Origin: Actinacidiphila cocklensis
GTDB taxonomy: Bacteria; Actinomycetota; Actinomycetes; Streptomycetales; Streptomycetaceae
DNA: 64,000 bases
Direction: 5' to 3'
Assembly (NCBI RefSeq): GCF_907177275.1
Contig: NZ_CAJSLV010000002.1
Coordinates: 1-64,000, forward strand
Shown here: positions 51,580 to 60,986 of the stretch, piece after piece
Layout: each line of letters starts with the position of its first letter
Position numbering within the stretch: the stretch's first letter is position 1
Notes under the pieces: generated by a model
Seen by the model: the letters and a program-made list of their open reading frames with translations, nothing else
Told to the model about the DNA's origin: nothing
Database searches by the model: none
Made by a program: the position numbers and the translations under genes

Positions 51580-52323
51580 ATGCCAGCTCAGCGCAAGCCC
51601 CCCGCCGTGCAGGCCGCGGACGCCGGCCGTGGTCGGCGGCCCACCGTGCAGGACCAACTCATCGACCTCATCGTGGAGTTGGACCTCGATCCGGGAGAGG
51701 TGCTGCCGCCGGAACCCGAGCTGATGCGTACGCTCGGTGTCAGCCGCAACTCGGTGCGTGAAGCGCTCAAGGGCCTGCAGGCCCTCGGAATTGTCGACAT
51801 CCGGCACGGCTACGGTACCTACGTCGGCACACCGCAGCTCCGCTCCCTGGCTCCTGGCCTGCTCTTCCACACCCGGCTGGCGGTGCGCAGGGACAACCCG
51901 CGCGGCCTGCTCGACATCGTCGAGGTCCGCTCGCTGCTGGAGAGCGGCCTGATCCGCCGCTCGGCACGCGAACTCACCGACGAGGACATCGCCCGGCTGC
52001 GCGACGAGCTGGACGCACTGGCCGCCGACGGCGACGCCGGCCGCGCGGGCCACGACCGGCGCTTCCACGAGCTGCTCTACGAACCCCTCGGCAACGCCCT
52101 GGTCCTCCAGCTGATCGCGCTGTTCTGGGACGTCTACCGCCAGGTGGAGAGCGAGGTCGGCAAGCCGCACACCGACCACGGCCAGGTCGTACGCCAGCAC
52201 CGCCAGGTCCTGGAAGCGGTCGTCGCCCGCGACCCGGACGCGGCCGCCGCCATGATCGCCGAGCACTTCGCCGACATCACCGGCCGCTTCGACCGCTGGA
52301 CCGGCACGGCAGAACCGGCCTGA
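51580..52323 (+). CDS. GntR-family (FCD/FadR-type) regulator
   Basis: Regulator of 247 residues. The N-terminal winged helix includes EVLPPEPELMRTLGVSRNSVREALKGLQ-type residues at about 40-68, and the helical FCD ligand domain (about 85-235) has the acidic/His metal positions in HDRRFHELLYEPLGN and RQHRQVLEAVVARD. It is divergent from the MFS/aldolase operon and probably represses it until the sugar acid binds. Confidence 0.9.
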   Translation: MPAQRKPPAVQAADAGRGRRPTVQDQLIDLIVELDLDPGEVLPPEPELMRTLGVSRNSVREALKGLQALGIVDIRHGYGTYVGTPQLRSLAPGLLFHTRLAVRRDNPRGLLDIVEVRSLLESGLIRRSARELTDEDIARLRDELDALAADGDAGRAGHDRRFHELLYEPLGNALVLQLIALFWDVYRQVESEVGKPHTDHGQVVRQHRQVLEAVVARDPDAAAAMIAEHFADITGRFDRWTGTAEPA

Positions 52324-52460
52324 GGCGGGCGCGCGGTGCAGCGTGCCGGGGCATGGTTGCAGAAACGCCGTGCCACCAGGGCGTTCACCCGCAATACTCG
52401 ACGCCAGCGGTGCGCCGGGACGGCCGGCGGCCCGCCCGGCCGACCGGAGGAACGCCCCGT

Positions 52461-54761
52461 ATGGACACCCCGACCCGAGACCCGAGCGCCGTCCCCCGCC
52501 TGCTGCGGGCCGCGGTGGCGAGGCTGCGGGCCAAGGACCCAGGACTGGCCGCCACCCGCAGAGCAGCTCGCGGCGCCATCGTGATGCCCGCGCTCTTCGC
52601 GCTGTGCAGCCAGGTCATCGGCTCGCCCGCGATGGCCAGCTTCGCCGCCTTCGGCGCCTTCTCGATGCTGCTGCTCGTCGACTTCAGCGGCCCCGTGGTG
52701 CAGATGCTGCGCGCCCACGCGGCCCTCGCCGTGGCCTGGTCGGCGCTGATCTGCCTGGGCACCGCGGTCTCCACGCTGCCCTGGCTCAGCGTGGCGACCA
52801 TGGTCGTGGTCGGCTTCGCGGTGCTCTTCTCCGGCATCGTCAGCTCCGTGCTGGCCGGTGCCACCACCGCGCTGCTGCTCGGCTTCATCCTCCCGGTGTC
52901 GCTGTCGGCACCGCTGTCCGCGCTGCCCGACCGGCTGGCCGGCGGCGGACTGGCCACCGTCGCCTCGATGCTCGCCGTCACCCTGCTGTGGCCGCGCTCC
53001 GCCACCGACCCGCTGGACAAGCCCGCCGCCGACGTCTGCCGGGCTGTCGCCGTACGGCTGCGCGTCGACGCCGCCTTGGTGCTCGGCCCCGACAGGCCCA
53101 CCGCCGCGACCTGCAAGGAGGCCACCGAGGGCGCCGCACAGGCCGCGGACAAGCTGCGCCGGGCCTTCGACTCCACGCCCTACCGCCCGACCGGCCTGTC
53201 CACCGGCGCCCGCGCCGTGGTCCGGCTGGTCGACGAGCTCACCTGGCTCACCGCGATCGTGGCCCACAGCGGCACGCCGCAGGACACCGCCCGCGGCCAC
53301 GTGACCGCGGCCTGCCTGGCCAAACAGGCCGCCGCGCGCACCCTCGACGAGGCCGCGGACCTGCTGGAGGGCCGGCACACCGACCCGGCGGCGCTGCGGG
53401 ATGCCGTGGCCGAGCTGCACGAGGCCCTGGACGCGATAGAGCGGGACGCCACCAGCCGGCTGCCGGCGCAGCAGGAGGCGCCCGGCGGCGAGCAGGACGT
53501 CACCGACTTCCTCAGCTCCCTGGACGTCTCGTTCCGCAGCCAGGAGCTGAGCTACGCGGTGCTGCAGATCGCCGCCAACGTCGACCTCGCGGCGGCGGCC
53601 GAGGGCCGCGGCTGGGGAGCCCGGCTGCTCGGCCGCGAGCCCGGCGGCCTGGCCGGCCCGCTCGCCTCCGCGCGGGAACGCGCCACCGCCCACCTCGACC
53701 TGCACTCGGTGTGGCTGCACAACAGCGTCCGCGGCGCCGTGGGCCTCGGCCTGGCGGTGACCCTCACCGAAGTGACCAGCGTCCAGCACTCCTTCTGGGT
53801 GGTGCTCGGCGCGCTGTCGGTGCTGCGCTCCAACGCCCTGAACACCGGCCAGAACGCGGTACGCGGGCTGGCCGGCACGGTCGTCGGCTCGATCATCGGA
53901 GCGGGGCTGCTCCAGCTGATCGGCCACAACAGCGATCTGCTCTGGTTCCTGCTGCCGATCGCGGTCCTCATCGCCGGCGTCGCGCCCGCCGCCATCTCCT
54001 TCGCCGCGGGGCAGGCCGCCTTCACCGTCACCCTGGTGATCCTCTTCAACATCGGCCAGGTTCCCGACTGGAGGGTCGGCCTCTTCCGGGTCGAGGACAT
54101 CGCCCTGGGCTGCGCGGTCAGCATCGTGGTCGGCGTGTTCTTCTGGCCGCGCGGCGCCGCCGCGGCGATGGACAGGGCCATGGCGGAGGCGTACGCCGAC
54201 AGCGCGGACTACCTGGCAGGGGCGGTGGACTACGCGGTGGGGTGCTGCACCGCGGGACCCGAGCCGGCGGCGGCCCCGCTGGCGGCCGGGCGGCAGGCCG
54301 CCGCCTCGGCCCGCCGCCTCGACGACGCCTTCCGCAGTTACCTGGCCGAGCGCGGCCCCAAGCCGGTGCCGCTCGCCGAAATGACGACGCTGGTCACCGG
54401 CGTGGTGGGGCTGCGGCTCGCCGCGGACGCGGTGCTGGGCATGTGGCAGCGGGCCGGCGACGTGCACAGTGACGCCGAGCGGGCGGCGGCCCGCTCGGAA
54501 CTGCTGTCCGGGGCGGACCGGGTCTCCGGCTGGTACCACGGCCTGGCCGACGGCCTCACCGGGCGCAGCCCCGTCCCCGCGCCCCTGCAGCAAGACGTCG
54601 CGGCCGACGGTCGCCTGGTCGAGGCGGTCCGGCGGGACCTGCGCGACGAGCGCGGGCGCGCGACCGCGACGGCCGTCCGCATCATCTGGACCGGCGACCA
54701 CCTGGACGCGGCCCGCCGCCTCCAGACCTCCCTGGCCACCTCCGCCCAGGCCCTTCCCTGA
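52461..54761 (+). CDS. FUSC-family (aromatic acid exporter-like) membrane protein
   Basis: Protein of 766 residues with two membrane blocks (about 30-185 and 425-580) of five to six helices each, separated and followed by cytoplasmic helical regions, as in FUSC/YccS-like proteins. Paired segments such as MASFAAFGAFSMLLLVDFSG and HSFWVVLGALSVLRSN mark the two halves. Possibly exports aromatic acids; function unproven. The ATG at 52461 is preceded by GGAGGAA. Terminated by a hairpin at 54781. Confidence 0.85.
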   Translation: MDTPTRDPSAVPRLLRAAVARLRAKDPGLAATRRAARGAIVMPALFALCSQVIGSPAMASFAAFGAFSMLLLVDFSGPVVQMLRAHAALAVAWSALICLGTAVSTLPWLSVATMVVVGFAVLFSGIVSSVLAGATTALLLGFILPVSLSAPLSALPDRLAGGGLATVASMLAVTLLWPRSATDPLDKPAADVCRAVAVRLRVDAALVLGPDRPTAATCKEATEGAAQAADKLRRAFDSTPYRPTGLSTGARAVVRLVDELTWLTAIVAHSGTPQDTARGHVTAACLAKQAAARTLDEAADLLEGRHTDPAALRDAVAELHEALDAIERDATSRLPAQQEAPGGEQDVTDFLSSLDVSFRSQELSYAVLQIAANVDLAAAAEGRGWGARLLGREPGGLAGPLASARERATAHLDLHSVWLHNSVRGAVGLGLAVTLTEVTSVQHSFWVVLGALSVLRSNALNTGQNAVRGLAGTVVGSIIGAGLLQLIGHNSDLLWFLLPIAVLIAGVAPAAISFAAGQAAFTVTLVILFNIGQVPDWRVGLFRVEDIALGCAVSIVVGVFFWPRGAAAAMDRAMAEAYADSADYLAGAVDYAVGCCTAGPEPAAAPLAAGRQAAASARRLDDAFRSYLAERGPKPVPLAEMTTLVTGVVGLRLAADAVLGMWQRAGDVHSDAERAAARSELLSGADRVSGWYHGLADGLTGRSPVPAPLQQDVAADGRLVEAVRRDLRDERGRATATAVRIIWTGDHLDAARRLQTSLATSAQALP

Positions 54762-54780
54762 CCCCCGGCCGGCGCCCTGG

Positions 54781-54855
54781 GGCGGGTCCGCGCAGAACCG
54801 TCCGGCCGCCGGTGCCCCGCCCGTCGGGCCCGCGACGGGACTGTGCGGACCCGCC
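54781..54855 (+). terminator. Hairpin after the FUSC gene
   Basis: Fifteen-base arms GGCGGGTCCGCGCAG (54781-54795) and CTGTGCGGACCCGCC (54841-54855), one G-U type mismatch, with a 45-base GC-rich loop that can fold further. It begins 19 bases after the stop codon. Confidence 0.6.
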
Positions 54856-54960
54856 CCCGCAGGCCACGGTCCCGGGGGACGGGTGGCCGTCGGGGCGCGG
54901 GCCTGGTTGGCTGGAGGGGGACGGGGGTCATCCCCCTTCGCGGGAAGCGAGGCCAGGACC

Positions 54961-55152
54961 ATGGCGACGACAGACGAAACCCACCGGCACATACGCCAGC
55001 TCCGCGCCCAGGCGGACAAGCTGGCCGCCGACGCGGAACACGCCGCGAACGCGGCGGAACGCACCCGCCTCCAGCGCCGAGCGCAGCAGTTGGAGTCGGA
55101 CAGCGATCAGGAGAGCATGATGGCGGCCGGGGACATCTACCCCGCGCAGTGA
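54961..55152 (+). CDS. Small coiled-coil protein (DUF6381-like)
   Basis: Protein of 63 residues. A highly charged heptad-like helix (RQLRAQADKLAADAEHAANA, then ERTRLQRRAQQLE) is followed by a tail with SDQESMMAAGDI. This matches my memory of the DUF6381 family of small Streptomyces proteins of unknown function. It starts 37 bases before the end of the gap to the hydroxy-acid oxidase gene and may be cotranscribed with it. Confidence 0.7.
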   Translation: MATTDETHRHIRQLRAQADKLAADAEHAANAAERTRLQRRAQQLESDSDQESMMAAGDIYPAQ

Positions 55153-55188
55153 TCCACTCCTGTCCGCCCGACCGCAAGGACACGACCG

Positions 55189-56379
55189 ATGAGCGACCAG
55201 CCGCCACCGCACCTGCCCACCGCGTTCGGGAACTACCAGAACGACATCTATCTGCGCGCCCTCGGCGGCGTACTTCCCGACCTGCCGATGACGTATGCCG
55301 AGCTGGAGGCCCGCGCCGCCGAGGCGATGCCGCCGTCCCTGGTGTCGTACGTCGCGGGCGGCGCGGGCGACGAGGCCACGCAGCGGGCGAACGTCGAGGC
55401 CTTCGCCCGCTGGGGCCTGTACCCGCGGATGTTCGTCGGCGCCCGGGAGCGCGACCTGTCCGTCGAGCTGTTCGGCCGGACCTGGCCCTCCCCGCTGTTC
55501 ATGGCCCCGATCGGGGTCATCGGGCTGTGCGCCCAGGACGGGCACGGCGACCTCGCCACCGCACGCGCCGCGGTCAGGACCGGCGTGCCGATGATCGCCT
55601 CGACGCTGAGCGTCGACCCGCTGGAGGACGTGGCGGCGGAACTGGGCAGCGCCCCCGGCTTCTTCCAGCTGTACACACCCACCGACCGGGACCTCGCGGA
55701 GAGCCTGGTCCGCCGGGCGGAGAAGGCGGGCTACACCGCGATCGTCGTCACCCTCGACACGTGGGTCACCGGCTGGCGCCCGCGCGACCTGGCGACCGGT
55801 AACTTTCCGCAGCTGCGCGGCCACTGCCTGGCCAACTACTTCACCGACCCGGTCTTCCACCGCCTGCTCGGCAAGCACCCGCAGGATGACCCGCAGGGCG
55901 CGATCCTGCTCTGGACCAGGCTCTTCGGCAACGCCCTGACCTGGGACGACCTCGCCTGGCTGCGGTCGCTGACGCGGCTGCCGCTGATCGTCAAGGGCAT
56001 CTGCCACCCCGACGACGTGCGCCGCGCCAAGGACGGCGGCGTGGACGCCGTCTACTGCTCCAACCACGGCGGCCGCCAGGCCAACGGCGGCCTGCCCGCC
56101 CTCGCCGTGCTGCCCGATGTCGTCGCCGCCGCCGACGGGCTCCCGGTGCTGTTCGACTCCGGTGTGCGCTCGGGCGCCGACCTGGTCAAGGCGCTGGCGC
56201 TGGGGGCGACCGCGGTGGGCATCGGCCGCCCGTACGCGTACGGCTGCGCGCTCGGCGGCACCGACGGCATCGTCCACGTGCTGAAGACCGTACTGGCCGA
56301 GGCCGACCTGATCATGGCCGTCGACGGCTACCCGACCCGCGCCGACCTCACCCCGGGCAGCCTGCGCCTCCTGCCGTGA
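55189..56379 (+). CDS. FMN-dependent alpha-hydroxy-acid oxidase (lactate monooxygenase-like)
   Basis: Flavoenzyme of 396 residues with a TIM-barrel. The catalytic histidine is His293 in [12 protein letters not shown], close to the position known in mycobacterial lactate 2-monooxygenase. FMN-binding motifs include [23 protein letters not shown], and the C-terminal [18 protein letters not shown] and GIGRPYAYG. It probably oxidises L-lactate or another 2-hydroxy acid. AAGGA precedes the ATG with ideal spacing. Confidence 0.9.
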   Translation: MSDQPPPHLPTAFGNYQNDIYLRALGGVLPDLPMTYAELEARAAEAMPPSLVSYVAGGAGDEATQRANVEAFARWGLYPRMFVGARERDLSVELFGRTWPSPLFMAPIGVIGLCAQDGHGDLATARAAVRTGVPMIASTLSVDPLEDVAAELGSAPGFFQLYTPTDRDLAESLVRRAEKAGYTAIVVTLDTWVTGWRPRDLATGNFPQLRGHCLANYFTDPVFHRLLGKHPQDDPQGAILLWTRLFGNALTWDDLAWLRSLTRLPLIVKGICHPDDVRRAKDGGVDAVYCSNHGGRQANGGLPALAVLPDVVAAADGLPVLFDSGVRSGADLVKALALGATAVGIGRPYAYGCALGGTDGIVHVLKTVLAEADLIMAVDGYPTRADLTPGSLRLLP

Positions 56380-56429
56380 CTGCGGGCGTGCGCAGGGGCG
56401 TTGTCAGTGCCGGATGCGACGCTGCACTC

Positions 56430-56906
56430 ATGACCACCTGGAATCTGCTGGACCTGGACAGGGCGCTGCGCGCGTCCTGGGCCGCCGACACCTGCTCGCC
56501 GGACGACCTGCTGCGGGGGGAGTGGCGGGCGGACAACCCCGCCTGGGGCCACTGCGACATCAGCGCGCTGCTCGTCCACGACCTGTTCGGCGGCGACCTG
56601 CTGGTCGGCGAGGTCCACCTCGACGGCGAGCAGCACGGCTTCCACTGGTGGAACGCACTGCCCAGCGGCATACAGATCGACATGACCAGCGAGCAGTTCC
56701 TGCGCGGCCAGCAGGTGACCGGAACCCGCGTCGTGACCCGCCCGCCCGGGCCGCTGCCGCGCCGCTGGGAGGAGTACCTGCTGCTGCGCGAGCGCGTCGC
56801 GCGGCACCTCGGCCCGCTGCCCGAGCCGGACGCCATGGTGCACCCGGCCGGTGCGGGGGCCGCGGCCGTGTCGATTCCGGGTCCCGCCCGTTCGTCGGAA
56901 GGGTGA
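56430..56906 (+). CDS. YunG-like protein
   Basis: Protein of 158 residues matching YunG family features: CSPDD near residue 25, NPAWGHCDISALLVHDLFGGDLLVG (as conserved Gly-His-Cys block) and HWWNALPSGIQIDMTSEQF. The family resembles a papain-like fold and its role is unknown. Start chosen at the internal ATG at 56430, which gives the family N-terminus MTTWNLLDL; the upstream frame to 56376 adds unrelated residues. Confidence 0.8.
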   Translation: MTTWNLLDLDRALRASWAADTCSPDDLLRGEWRADNPAWGHCDISALLVHDLFGGDLLVGEVHLDGEQHGFHWWNALPSGIQIDMTSEQFLRGQQVTGTRVVTRPPGPLPRRWEEYLLLRERVARHLGPLPEPDAMVHPAGAGAAAVSIPGPARSSEG

Positions 56907-56957
56907 CAGGGGGCCGCACCGGGTCCCCGCGACGGTACGGACAGTACGAAGGGACGG

Positions 56958-57314
56958 ATGGCCATGGCGCGCTATCTGCTGCTCATCCACGACCGCGAGG
57001 CCGACTACGAGGCGGCCGACGACACCGCCCGCCGGGCGCTCGACGTGGCGCACGACGCCTTCAGCCGCGAGCACAAGGACGTCATCGTGGCCAGTGAGCA
57101 CCTCAAGCCCACGTCGACGGCGACCGTGGTGCGCGAGGACGGTGCGGGCGGCCACCTCGTGACGGACGGCCCCTACGCGGAGACCAAGGAGGCGCTGGGC
57201 GGCTACTACATCATCGAGGTGTCCGACCTCGACGCCGCGCTCGCGGTGGCGAAGCGGCTGCCCTTCTTCGGCAGGACCGGCGACGCCGCGGTGGAGGTAC
57301 GCCCGCTGTTCTGA
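56958..57314 (+). CDS. YCII-related (DGPF-type) protein paired with ECF sigma factor
   Basis: Protein of 118 residues with the YCII/DGPF fold: MARYLLLIHD at the start, the motif VTDGPYAETKEALGGYYIIE and a C-terminal VEVRPLF. Such proteins are almost always next to ECF42 sigma factors, as here (83 bases upstream of one). Whether it acts as a regulator or an enzyme in this system is unsettled. AAGGGA precedes the ATG; an ATG two codons later is possible. Confidence 0.85.
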   Translation: MAMARYLLLIHDREADYEAADDTARRALDVAHDAFSREHKDVIVASEHLKPTSTATVVREDGAGGHLVTDGPYAETKEALGGYYIIEVSDLDAALAVAKRLPFFGRTGDAAVEVRPLF

Positions 57315-57397
57315 CCGGGGCCGGGGCCGGGGCGGTCGCCATGGCACCCCCGGCCCCGCCGCCCGCCGCCTGCGACGGGGAGAAAGGAGGCAGGGCC

Positions 57398-58663
57398 ATG
57401 CCCGCCGATCCGCCGCCCCGCGGCCCGGGGAAGGCCGCGGCCGCCCGCGCGGTCGCCGAGGCCCACCGCGGGGAGTGGGCCTTCGTGCTGGCCGCGACGG
57501 TCAGGGTCACCCGCGACCTCGACCTCGCCGAGGAGTGCGTGCAGGACGCCTACGCGAAGGCCCTGGTGGCCTGGGCGTCCGGCGGCATCCCGGCCAGGCC
57601 CGGAGCCTGGCTGACCACCGCGGCCCGCAACCGGGCCGTGGACGTCATCCGCCGCAACGCCTTCATCCGTACGGCGCTGCCGCTGCTCGCCGACGACGAG
57701 CCGGTCACCGGTCCCGCCGACGGGCAGGACATCCCCGACGAGCGGCTGCGGCTGATCTTCACCTGCTGCCACCCGGCCCTCGCCCCGCAGGACCGGGTGG
57801 CGCTGACGCTGCGGCTGGTCTGCGGGCTGACGACGGCGGAGACCGCCCGCGCGTTCCTGGTCGGCGAGACCGCCATGGCGGCCAGGATCACCCGGGCGAA
57901 GAAGAAGATCACCGCGGCCCGTATCCCGTACCGGATCCCGGACTCCGAGGACCTGCCCGAGCGGGTCGACGCGGTACTGACGGTGGTCGACCTGCTGTTC
58001 ACCACCGGGCATGTCGCCCCCGACGGTCCCGAACTGCTGCGCACCGACCTCATCGCCCGGGCCGCCGGCCTGGCCGCGATGCTCGGCGACCTGCTGCCGG
58101 GTGACGCGGAGGTGGCAGGGCTGCGCGCACTGATCCTGCTGACCGACGCCCGCAGGGCGGCCCGGCTCGACACCGCGGGCGCCCCGGTCCTGCTCGCCGA
58201 CCAGGACCGCGGTCGCTGGGACCGTGCGGCCATCGCCGAGGGCCTGGTGCTGGTCCGCCGCGCGCTGCGCCGCCGGCCGCCCGGGCCGTTCGGGCTGCGT
58301 GCCGCGATCGCGGCGGTGCACGCCGAGGCGCCCACGTGGGAGGAGACGGACTGGCAGGAGATCGTCGGCCTGTACGACCTGCTGCTCCGCCGCCGCCCCA
58401 CGCCGGTGGCCGCCCTGAACCGCGCGGTCGCCGTCGGCTTCGCCCACGGCCCCATGGCGGGCCTCGCCGCCCTGGACGCCCTCGCGCACGACCCGCGGCT
58501 CGCCGCCTACCCCTACGCGTCCGTCGCCCGCGGCGAGTTCCTCGACCGCCTCGGCCGGGCGGCCGAGGCCGGCACGGCCTACCGGGAGGCCCTGCTCCAC
58601 ACCGCGAACGCGGTAGAGCGGGAATTCCTGCTCGACCGGATTGCTCAAATCGAACTCAGATAA
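57398..58663 (+). CDS. ECF42-type RNA polymerase sigma factor
   Basis: Sigma factor of 421 residues. Regions 2 and 4 occupy the first 180 residues (LAEECVQDAYAKALVAW, TTAARNRAVDVIRRN, and the region-4 helix-turn-helix LTTAETARAFLVGETAMAAR). A C-terminal extension of about 220 residues with TPR-like helices (PTPVAALNRAVAVGFAHG, DRLGRAAEAGTAYREAL) typifies ECF42 and related long ECF factors, which lack a classical anti-sigma factor. A perfect AAAGGAGG is seven bases before the ATG. Associated with the DGPF protein upstream. Confidence 0.9.
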   Translation: MPADPPPRGPGKAAAARAVAEAHRGEWAFVLAATVRVTRDLDLAEECVQDAYAKALVAWASGGIPARPGAWLTTAARNRAVDVIRRNAFIRTALPLLADDEPVTGPADGQDIPDERLRLIFTCCHPALAPQDRVALTLRLVCGLTTAETARAFLVGETAMAARITRAKKKITAARIPYRIPDSEDLPERVDAVLTVVDLLFTTGHVAPDGPELLRTDLIARAAGLAAMLGDLLPGDAEVAGLRALILLTDARRAARLDTAGAPVLLADQDRGRWDRAAIAEGLVLVRRALRRRPPGPFGLRAAIAAVHAEAPTWEETDWQEIVGLYDLLLRRRPTPVAALNRAVAVGFAHGPMAGLAALDALAHDPRLAAYPYASVARGEFLDRLGRAAEAGTAYREALLHTANAVEREFLLDRIAQIELR

Positions 58664-58792
58664 CGAGGAAGTCATGGACAGGCAAACTTCTGGTGGACTA
58701 CTGTCCAGCCGTTCGCCAAGAACTCACAGTAAAGCGGACGCCTCCCATCGAAGCCGGGTCATTTCGCGACCCCGCAGTGAAAGAGGAAAAAA

Positions 58793-59170
58793 ATGGTCAA
58801 GACCACGTTAATCCGCCTTGCCGTCATCGGTGCCGCAGCTGCCACCATGTTCGTCACCACGACGAACTCCGCCCTGGCTGACACCGACAAGACCATCTAC
58901 CTCCCGGACGGCCGCGGCTACATGAAATTCATCGACGACGGGGACGTCTTCGTCATATGTGACACCAGAGTGGACGACCACGGCGTCACGGGCACGTTGA
59001 GCAAGCAGTGGCTCACCGGAAACATCGCCCCGCTGTGGTCGGAACAGGACGGCGGCGACGCCGGCTGCGACAAGTACCCCTACAACATCGGCAACGACGG
59101 CTGGTACCAGATGCAACTCGACTGGAACGGCACCGGCGGCCGCGTCTTCTCCGGATGGTTCAACGAATAG
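58793..59170 (+). CDS. Small secreted protein with two cysteines
   Basis: Protein of 125 residues, unrecognised. A signal peptide (VKTTLIRLAVIGAAAATMF, cleavage near SALA) precedes a mature acidic domain of about 95 residues rich in Asp, Gly and Trp. The two cysteines (ICDT and AGCDK) could form a disulphide. It has its own strong, purine-rich ribosome binding site (AAAGAGGAAAAAA) in an AT-richer leader unlike neighbouring regions, suggesting a separate promoter or transfer. Confidence 0.7.
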   Translation: MVKTTLIRLAVIGAAAATMFVTTTNSALADTDKTIYLPDGRGYMKFIDDGDVFVICDTRVDDHGVTGTLSKQWLTGNIAPLWSEQDGGDAGCDKYPYNIGNDGWYQMQLDWNGTGGRVFSGWFNE

Positions 59171-59311
59171 TCCGGTATTTCGTGCGGCCGATCCGGCAGG
59201 GGAATTCACGCCGATCGGTTCCGCCCAGGGATAATGCAGGCTTTCCCGCTCCGAATCGGCGACCGCGCGCCGGGGAGCTAGGCCGTACCGGTGACCGGCC
59301 GGTTCGGGACG

Positions 59312-59839
59312 TCAGTCGGCGATCTGCCGCGCGAACCGGTCCTGCGCAGCCTCCCCGCTGGTGCTGAACGCGCGGCCGATCGTCTCCCACGACACCAAAC
59401 CCCTGCGGGCCGCCCTGGCCGCGTCCGCGCTGTACCGCGGCGCCGCGCTCTCCACGCGGGCCGCGATCCGCAGGGCGGTGACCGGCCGGCTCTCCGACAG
59501 CTCCTCGATCCTGCGCTGGAGCGCGCCGAGCAGCTGCTCCACGTCGTACGGCACCAGGCCCTCCGCCGCCGTGGCGTGCCCGTCCCAGTCCGCGTACGGG
59601 CCGGCCTCCGCCTCGTGCCCTTCGGTCGCCTCGTCGTCGCCGAAGTCGACCGGGTGCGTGGCGCTGCCGCGCCACCCGCACGTGCACGCCCCTCTGACGC
59701 CCACCGCCCGCGGCCCGTCCGCCCCGTTGCAGGCCCACCACGGCATACGGCCGCCGGGCCGCGGAGCGGGCTCGCCGCCGTCCGCGAGCACCGCCGTCAC
59801 ATAGCCCTCGTGCCGCCCAGTCTCGTCGACCCAGCTCAT
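59312..59839 (-). CDS. Hypothetical protein, 175 residues
   Basis: Not recognised. The N-terminal half has cysteines (WWACNG, CTCGWRG) that might bind a metal, and the C-terminal half is helical (EQLLGALQRRIEELSE, then GLVSWETIGRAFSTSGEAAQ), resembling a helix-turn-helix-like end. No signal peptide or membrane helix. ATG at 59839 has GAAGGGCTGAGG upstream. It is convergent with the small secreted protein gene and leaves a 246-base gap to the SDR gene that shows no further gene. Confidence 0.6.
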   Translation of the reverse strand: MSWVDETGRHEGYVTAVLADGGEPAPRPGGRMPWWACNGADGPRAVGVRGACTCGWRGSATHPVDFGDDEATEGHEAEAGPYADWDGHATAAEGLVPYDVEQLLGALQRRIEELSESRPVTALRIAARVESAAPRYSADAARAARRGLVSWETIGRAFSTSGEAAQDRFARQIAD

Positions 59840-60085
59840 GCCTCAGCCCTTCGCCGCCGGAACGTGCGTCCAGATTCCCCAACACACCGTCAGGACGTCA
59901 AGGAAACCCTGACAAAGGCCCTCGAACGTGACCGCTGCCCCCGGTCGTCCGTTCGGCCCGGGCGGCACGACGCCCCGTGCGGCCGGGCCACCGGTTCCTT
60001 TGCCGCCGTCGTGAGGTCTTCCCCCGTGCTTGGACCACAGGTGCCCGGACCTTCGGGCACCCGGAACCACGGAACGAGGACGCAC

Positions 60086-60826
60086 ATGGACACGCTGACC
60101 GGCAGGACCGCACTGGTGACCGGCGGCAGCCGCGGGATCGGGGCGGCCGTCGCGCTGCGGCTCGCACAGGAGGGCGCGGCGGTGGCGCTGACGTACGTCA
60201 ACTCCGCCGACAAGGCGGAGGCGGTCGCCGGCAAGATCGTGGCCGACGGCGGCCGGGCACTGGCCGTCAGGGCCGACGCCGCCGACCCGGAGGCGCCCGC
60301 GGACGCGGTCGAGCGGACCGTACGCGAGCTGGGCGGGATCGACATCCTGGTCAACAACGCCGGCATCTTCATCGGCGGGACGCTGGAGGACCACACCGTC
60401 GACGAGCTGGACCGCATCCTCGCGGTGAACATACGCGCGGTCTTCCTGGCCTCGCAGGCCGCGGCCCGGCACATGCCCGAGGGCGGCAGGATCGTGACGA
60501 TCGGCAGCGCGCTGACCGATCACGTACCGGCCCCGGGCCTGACGCTCTACTCGATGTCCAAGGCCGCACTGACCGGCCTGACCCGGGGTCTCGCCCGCGA
60601 CCTGGCACCGCGCGGCATCAACGCCTCGGTGGTGCACGCGGGCCTCGTCGACACCGAGATGAACCCCGCGGACGGCCCGGCCGCGGAGTTCATGCGGCAG
60701 ATCCCCGCGCTCGGCCGCTACGGGGCCGCGGCGGAGGTGGCCGACGCGGTGGCCTTCCTCGCCGGTAACGGCGGGCGGTACATCACGGGCTCCGTGCTCA
60801 CGGTCGACGGCGGCTTCTCCGCCTGA
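60086..60826 (+). CDS. SDR-family oxidoreductase (FabG-like)
   Basis: NAD(P)-dependent reductase of 246 residues: TGGSRGIG (cofactor), NNAGIF, the serine in IGSALTD and YSMSK (catalytic Tyr and Lys), and the usual C-terminal GSVLTVDGGFSA. Length and pattern are like FabG or related sugar/alcohol dehydrogenases. GAGGA precedes the ATG. It is convergent with rhaB. Substrate unknown. Confidence 0.9.
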   Translation: MDTLTGRTALVTGGSRGIGAAVALRLAQEGAAVALTYVNSADKAEAVAGKIVADGGRALAVRADAADPEAPADAVERTVRELGGIDILVNNAGIFIGGTLEDHTVDELDRILAVNIRAVFLASQAAARHMPEGGRIVTIGSALTDHVPAPGLTLYSMSKAALTGLTRGLARDLAPRGINASVVHAGLVDTEMNPADGPAAEFMRQIPALGRYGAAAEVADAVAFLAGNGGRYITGSVLTVDGGFSA

Positions 60827-60986
60827 ACCCGGGGGCTTCTGCCACTACCCGCACTCCCGGCGATCAGGACGACGTCGAGGGTGCGGGGGCCGTGGACGCC
60901 TTTCGACGTGGCCGAGCTCGATGCCGCTGGTGGCGGGGGGCCGGAGATCCACGTCATGGGGTGCCGGGGGTGCGGACGCCGGAGGC

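Noticed and set aside
60827..60986. Possible small gene between the SDR and rhaB genes (minus frame starting MTWISGPPPP)
   Set aside because: Low-complexity Pro/Ser composition, no motif and no support; it runs on antisense to the SDR gene.
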